NCBI GenBank assembly: GCA_949318235.1
Contig: OX439136.1
Coordinates: 4,584,858 to 4,648,857 of the forward strand
DNA from: Ecdyonurus torrentis
Taxonomy: Eukaryota > Arthropoda > Insecta > Ephemeroptera > Heptageniidae
Length of the DNA stretch: 64,000 nt
Direction: 5' to 3'
Shown: piece by piece, positions 60,534 through 64,000 of the stretch
How positions within the stretch are numbered: position 1 is the stretch's first letter
How the letters are laid out: the number at the start of each line of letters is the position of its first letter
The notes under the pieces: generated by a model
What the model was told of the DNA's origin: nothing
Seen by the model: the letters and a program-made list of their open reading frames with translations, nothing else
Database searches by the model: none
Translations under genes and position numbers: made by a program

Positions 60534-60696
60534 TAAAGGAACAACTGTTTTGAAGTCGACTATAAAAGCAATTTTGCTCACATCCACTTCCGTTTCGACT
60601 TACTACGCATGTGCAGTATATGTCAAAATGGTTGCGTATATGTAAGTGAAAAGTGAAATCACTTAAATAGTCTGCCTTAAAACTATTGTTCCTTTA
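60534..60696. mobile_element. TAAAGGAACAAC-family MITE, copy 3
   Basis: 163 bp with ends TAAAGGAACAACTGTTTTGA and an imperfect inverse (aactattgttcctttatt). It shares 'cttactacgcatg' with the 19873 copy. It begins 140 bases after the BTB stop codon, so it may be part of the 3' untranslated region. Confidence 0.7.
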
Positions 60697-60996
60697 TTTA
60701 GTCAATAACCGTAGTGAAGATAGTCTCCCCCATTATATATATATAGCTTGGTGAGATCTTACATGCACAGAGAAATATATGAAAAACTAACTCATTGTAT
60801 AATAGCTTCCAGCTCTAAACCCCAATAAGAGAAACAGAGTACTTGTTTTGACTTTGTGAGTCCTTACAGACCCTCCTCCCTTGTAATCTTGAATGGAGAT
60901 AAGGAAAGATTTGTGGTTTGAAACTTATTTAGTTTGCTGCTTCCCCATTGCTTACTGATACTACTATACTGGAATTCTAAAAAAAAATTACTTAAA

Positions 60997-61284
60997 CACT
61001 CTAAAAAATGGTGCATTACTTTAGTTACGAATAATAACTTATATTTAAAATAATCACTTTTAAGTTATTAATGAGTAGCTAAAACAATGGATTTTAGCAA
61101 ACTATTAACAATAACTATTTTATCTTTAAATATAGCTTAAATAGAGACTTCAATCAACTTAATATAGCTATTTTTAATAACTTGCTAAAATGCATTTTAT
61201 TTTAGCTACTCATAATAACTTAAAAGTGATTAACTTGGATGAGTTAGGATTTGTAACTAAAGTAATGCACAAATTTTTAGAGTG
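60997..61284. mobile_element. Hairpin MITE with CACTCTAAAAA ends
   Basis: CACTCTAAAAAATGGTGCAT at the left and its near-inverse at the right (atgcacaaatttttagagtg) enclose 288 bp with further pairing ('ttttagctactcataataac' against 'taagttattaatgagtagct'). No clear target duplication is visible. Confidence 0.75.
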
Positions 61285-61395
61285 AATATACCACTTTTTG
61301 TGTCTATAATACTATTTCTTTCCTTGTTATGCTGCTTGTTGTATTTTTAAGTCAATTTAATTTCAGAATTATGCATATCTACTTTACTGAAAAAT

Positions 61396-61426
<31 letters not shown>

Positions 61427-62272
61427 CTGTGTTCTTATGATTTTTATTATTATTATTTTTTATGGTTATACTACAGCCAAATCTTATGTTTTCTATTATC
61501 ATAATAAAATTATGTGAAGTAAATTAGAAAAAAGATTTTTTTTTTTTTTTTAATACATTATATTCTCCATAAAACATGTAAAAAAAAAATACTGTGAATA
61601 ATATTTAATAAAATATCGTTTTATGTACTTAATTCCTTGTTGTTGTTTTCATTATTTGCATTACAAATTAATAAAAATAAAGATAGTTATTTAAAAAAAT
61701 ATATTAATAAAAATAAAAATAGCAAAATAAAAATGTTAAGAAATCTTATAGACTTTCAGATAGGGGTACATTTGTGCATGAATTATAAAATACTGCAGAC
61801 AGAAAATAAAATAGTTTTTATTTAAAATAAATCAAAACCCAAGGCGAAAAAAATTAGGTTATTTTCAAGTCACATCAAGCAAAAAAAACTTGTAGAGGCG
61901 GCAAAAATAAAGTTCACACTAAATTTAGTGAAGGTAAATTATTTTTTAAGTTATTAATTCTTAAGAATTAATAACTTAAAAAATTGAAGGGGAAAAAAAT
62001 ATAAGAGAGAGAAACTTTGCTAAAATAAATTTTATTGCAACTAAATAAACTTTTGGATAATAAATTTAACACACACATTATAATATATTTTTAAGTTTTT
62101 TTTTTTTTTTTTTTCATTTTTTTTTATTGCGCATATTATTGATGACGTCATTTACATTTCATGTCATAAACACAATAAAACCTGAGAAAATCAGATGCGC
62201 AGAACTACCCAAAATGTTTAAAAACTAACGTGTAACTTAAAATATTCAAATTTGTATAGCAAAACGTAGTCT
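61285..62272. other. Intergenic DNA between the two BTB genes
   Basis: AT-rich with A/T runs. A perfect 44-bp palindrome lies at 61941-61984 (centre at TTAA). Composition becomes less AT-biased from about 62160 as the next promoter is approached. Confidence 0.55.
61941..61984. repeat. Perfect 44-bp palindrome
   Basis: Two 22-bp arms meet with no spacer (arm: attttttaagttattaattc plus tt). It can form a hairpin in either strand. It lies about 460 bp upstream of the second BTB start codon. Confidence 0.9.
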
Positions 62273-62401
62273 TCAGTTTGTTCCAAACATTTTTTCTTTC
62301 TCTGCTCGCTGGCTTTGGCTTGAGCCTGTTGCTTATGTACTCTCGCTCCTCAAAATTTTGAGGTAATATTTTTGTGCTATTTCAAGTCTTTTGGTATCAT
62401 T
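62273..62401 (+). promoter_or_regulatory. Proposed start site and leader of the second BTB gene
   Basis: An initiator TCAGTT (62273-62278) begins a ~129-base leader, GC-richer than its surroundings ('ctgctcgctggctttggctt'), that leads to the ATG at 62402. No TATA box is convincing. An upstream ATG occurs in 'gcttatgtactc'. Confidence 0.45.
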
Positions 62402-63138
62402 ATGGAGAAAATACCAAGTAAAAAATCAAAGAAGGTATGTAAAATATAATTTTTTTATTTATCAGTAATCCAGAAATTTATTTTATTTCTTATAATTTCT
62501 TGCTTGCGATAACCGCATGTAAATTTTTTTTCTTTTTTTTTTGCACATATATAAATATGCATAACATAAATTTTTGAACTATTAATTTTGATTTTTGGTC
62601 TTTTTTTAATGTGATTTCTAATTATTATATATATTCCTCTCACTGAAGTTATAATGATCATATTTTATGATGTAAAATATATTTAAACAATGCATGGAAT
62701 CCCGAGGAATTTTTGTTTGTTTTGCGGCATAGTTCCATAATGCACAACATATTATGCTTGCTTATAAGCTTTATAAAGTAGTAATTATTTTTATTTATAA
62801 ATATTTTTGTTAGATTTTTTGATAGTTGTTTTAATTTTTAGAACAATGGAGATGCAGTATGGCAAGAAGATTGTACTGAATTGTGGCAGCAAAATGAATT
62901 CTTGCTTGAGAATGGCGTCATGTCGGACTGTACATTCCTTGTGGGAAAAGCACCAAATATCAAGGTAAACATTTTTAACTTTAGTTTTCATAATATTCAT
63001 GTAATTCACCTTTTTCTTTTTAATCTTATTATTGAATATGTATGATATTAAACGTTTATTGCCATTATACAGTATTTTTTTTTTAATGATTATTTTACGT
63101 ATTTAACATTTTATAAATAAAAATTTTCACATTTTGTA

Positions 63139-63174
<36 letters not shown>

Positions 63175-63715
63175 CGGTTTATTTAAAAGATGTATTATTT
63201 AATTTATCTTTTAATAATCAAGTTTTATAATAATATTAATAATGCTGTTAAAGCCTGGTTCTCTGTTCCTAAAATGACGATCAATCTTGGTTATTCAAAT
63301 GGAATGCGCATTTTTTTGGTGCACGAAAATAATGTTTACGAACAACACTATTGCCTGCTGAAGACGAGACTTATAAATTTAGTCGATCGCATGTTAGCAA
63401 AAGATATGCATTTTTATTATTGTTATTATGTTTTTTTTTTTTTTTTTTTTTTTTTTTTTCCCCGAAAAAATTCAGGCACAATTTTTGCTTGCATACCGAC
63501 AATGTAAAATTCATGGATACGGAATAATATGTTTGTAAAATATTTATTGATGACATTGGCATATTTTTGCAGAGGTTCGAGTGCCACAAGTTGCTGCTCG
63601 CCAAAGCCAGTCCTGTGTTTGAAGCGATGTTGTTTAGACCTCTATCAGATACACAGAAAATTGATGAAGTCAAAGTAGATGATGTGGAACCTGATATTTT
63701 TAAAATCATGCTTAA
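62402..63715 (+). CDS. Second BTB domain protein, 5' part only (paralogue of the upstream gene)
   Basis: Exons seen: 62402-62434, 62842-62964, 63573-63715; the gene continues past the window. Translation starts with a lysine-rich tail (MEKIPSKKSKK). The BTB core follows: VMSDCTFLVGKA, RFECHKLLLAKASPVFEAML and VDDVEPDIFKIML. Intron positions after IK and after the IML segment are the same as in the upstream gene, and RFECHKLLLAKASPVFEAML is identical, so the two are tandem duplicates. The N-terminal tails differ in charge (acidic versus basic). The first 100 residues are complete; the second half of BTB and any BACK domain are outside the window. Function is as uncertain as for its partner. 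Confidence 0.88.
63256..63350. mobile_element. Hairpin MITE fragment ('gtttacgaac' family)
   Basis: 'ttattcaaatggaatgcgca', 'tttttggtgca' and 'gtttacgaacaacac' match the element at 20257-20372. It lies in intron 2 of the second BTB gene. Confidence 0.55.
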
Positions 63716-63916
63716 GTGAGTAATTTTTTATCATGAACTTTTTTTTTTTTTTAATTAGTTTTTACACTTTCTTTTTAACAGACTTTTTTTTAGTTAAGTC
63801 TTTTTTTTCTTCAATATGTATTAAAATTAATTATATTCAGCAAAATATTTTTAAAAAATTAATAAAAATAGTTTATAATAATGTATAACAAAAAAACAAT
63901 ATAAATAATTTGTTTT

Positions 63917-63919
<3 letters not shown>

Positions 63920-64000
<81 letters not shown>
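63920..64000. repeat. (TA)n microsatellite at the window end
   Basis: At least 80 bp of TA running off the window, in intron 3 of the second BTB gene. Confidence 0.95.

Overview
This is a stretch of animal nuclear DNA, almost certainly from an arthropod. It is very AT-rich, has GT-AG introns, and is full of microsatellites, homopolymer runs and short inverted-repeat elements. The arthropod assignment rests on a complete eclosion hormone gene, a hormone known from arthropods, and on an animal haem peroxidase of the chorion-peroxidase/peroxinectin type. I cannot fix the class; a chelicerate or crustacean is as plausible as an insect.

Layout, all protein genes on the + strand. Positions 1-7.9 kb: gene-free, with a 1.9-kb hAT-like non-autonomous element (798-2662), a TTAA-flanked element and an old tandem duplication. 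Positions 7.9-29.4 kb: a secreted haem peroxidase gene with 15 firm exons plus one proposed small first exon, predicted 779 aa. Its introns hold a tRNA gene (23661-23733) and many inverted-repeat elements, one nested inside another. Positions 29.4-43.3 kb: mostly repeats, with a proposed 5' untranslated exon and a possible promoter for the eclosion hormone gene, whose whole coding sequence is one exon (43312-43542). Positions 43.5-46.6 kb: repeats and AT-rich DNA. Positions 46.6-57.0 kb: a GC-rich 5' leader belonging to the next gene appears to be split by a ~10-kb insertion made of giant inverted repeats: a 6.1-kb foldback structure (47089-53221) and a 2.2-kb near-perfect palindrome (53771-55964). 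Positions 57.0-60.4 kb: a complete five-exon BTB-BACK gene (457 aa). Positions 62.4-63.7 kb: the first three exons of a second, paralogous BTB gene that runs off the window.

The genes do not form a pathway. The peroxidase is a secreted oxidative or cross-linking enzyme, the hormone is a neuropeptide controlling ecdysis, and the BTB pair is a tandem duplication. The most unusual part of the window is the 46.8-56.8 kb insertion, whose arms carry internal arrays of short palindromic motifs and whose apparent target site lies in the 5' leader of a BTB gene. Exon calls come from reading frames, splice consensus and phase continuity. Repeat families were found by eye, so some copies are surely missed.
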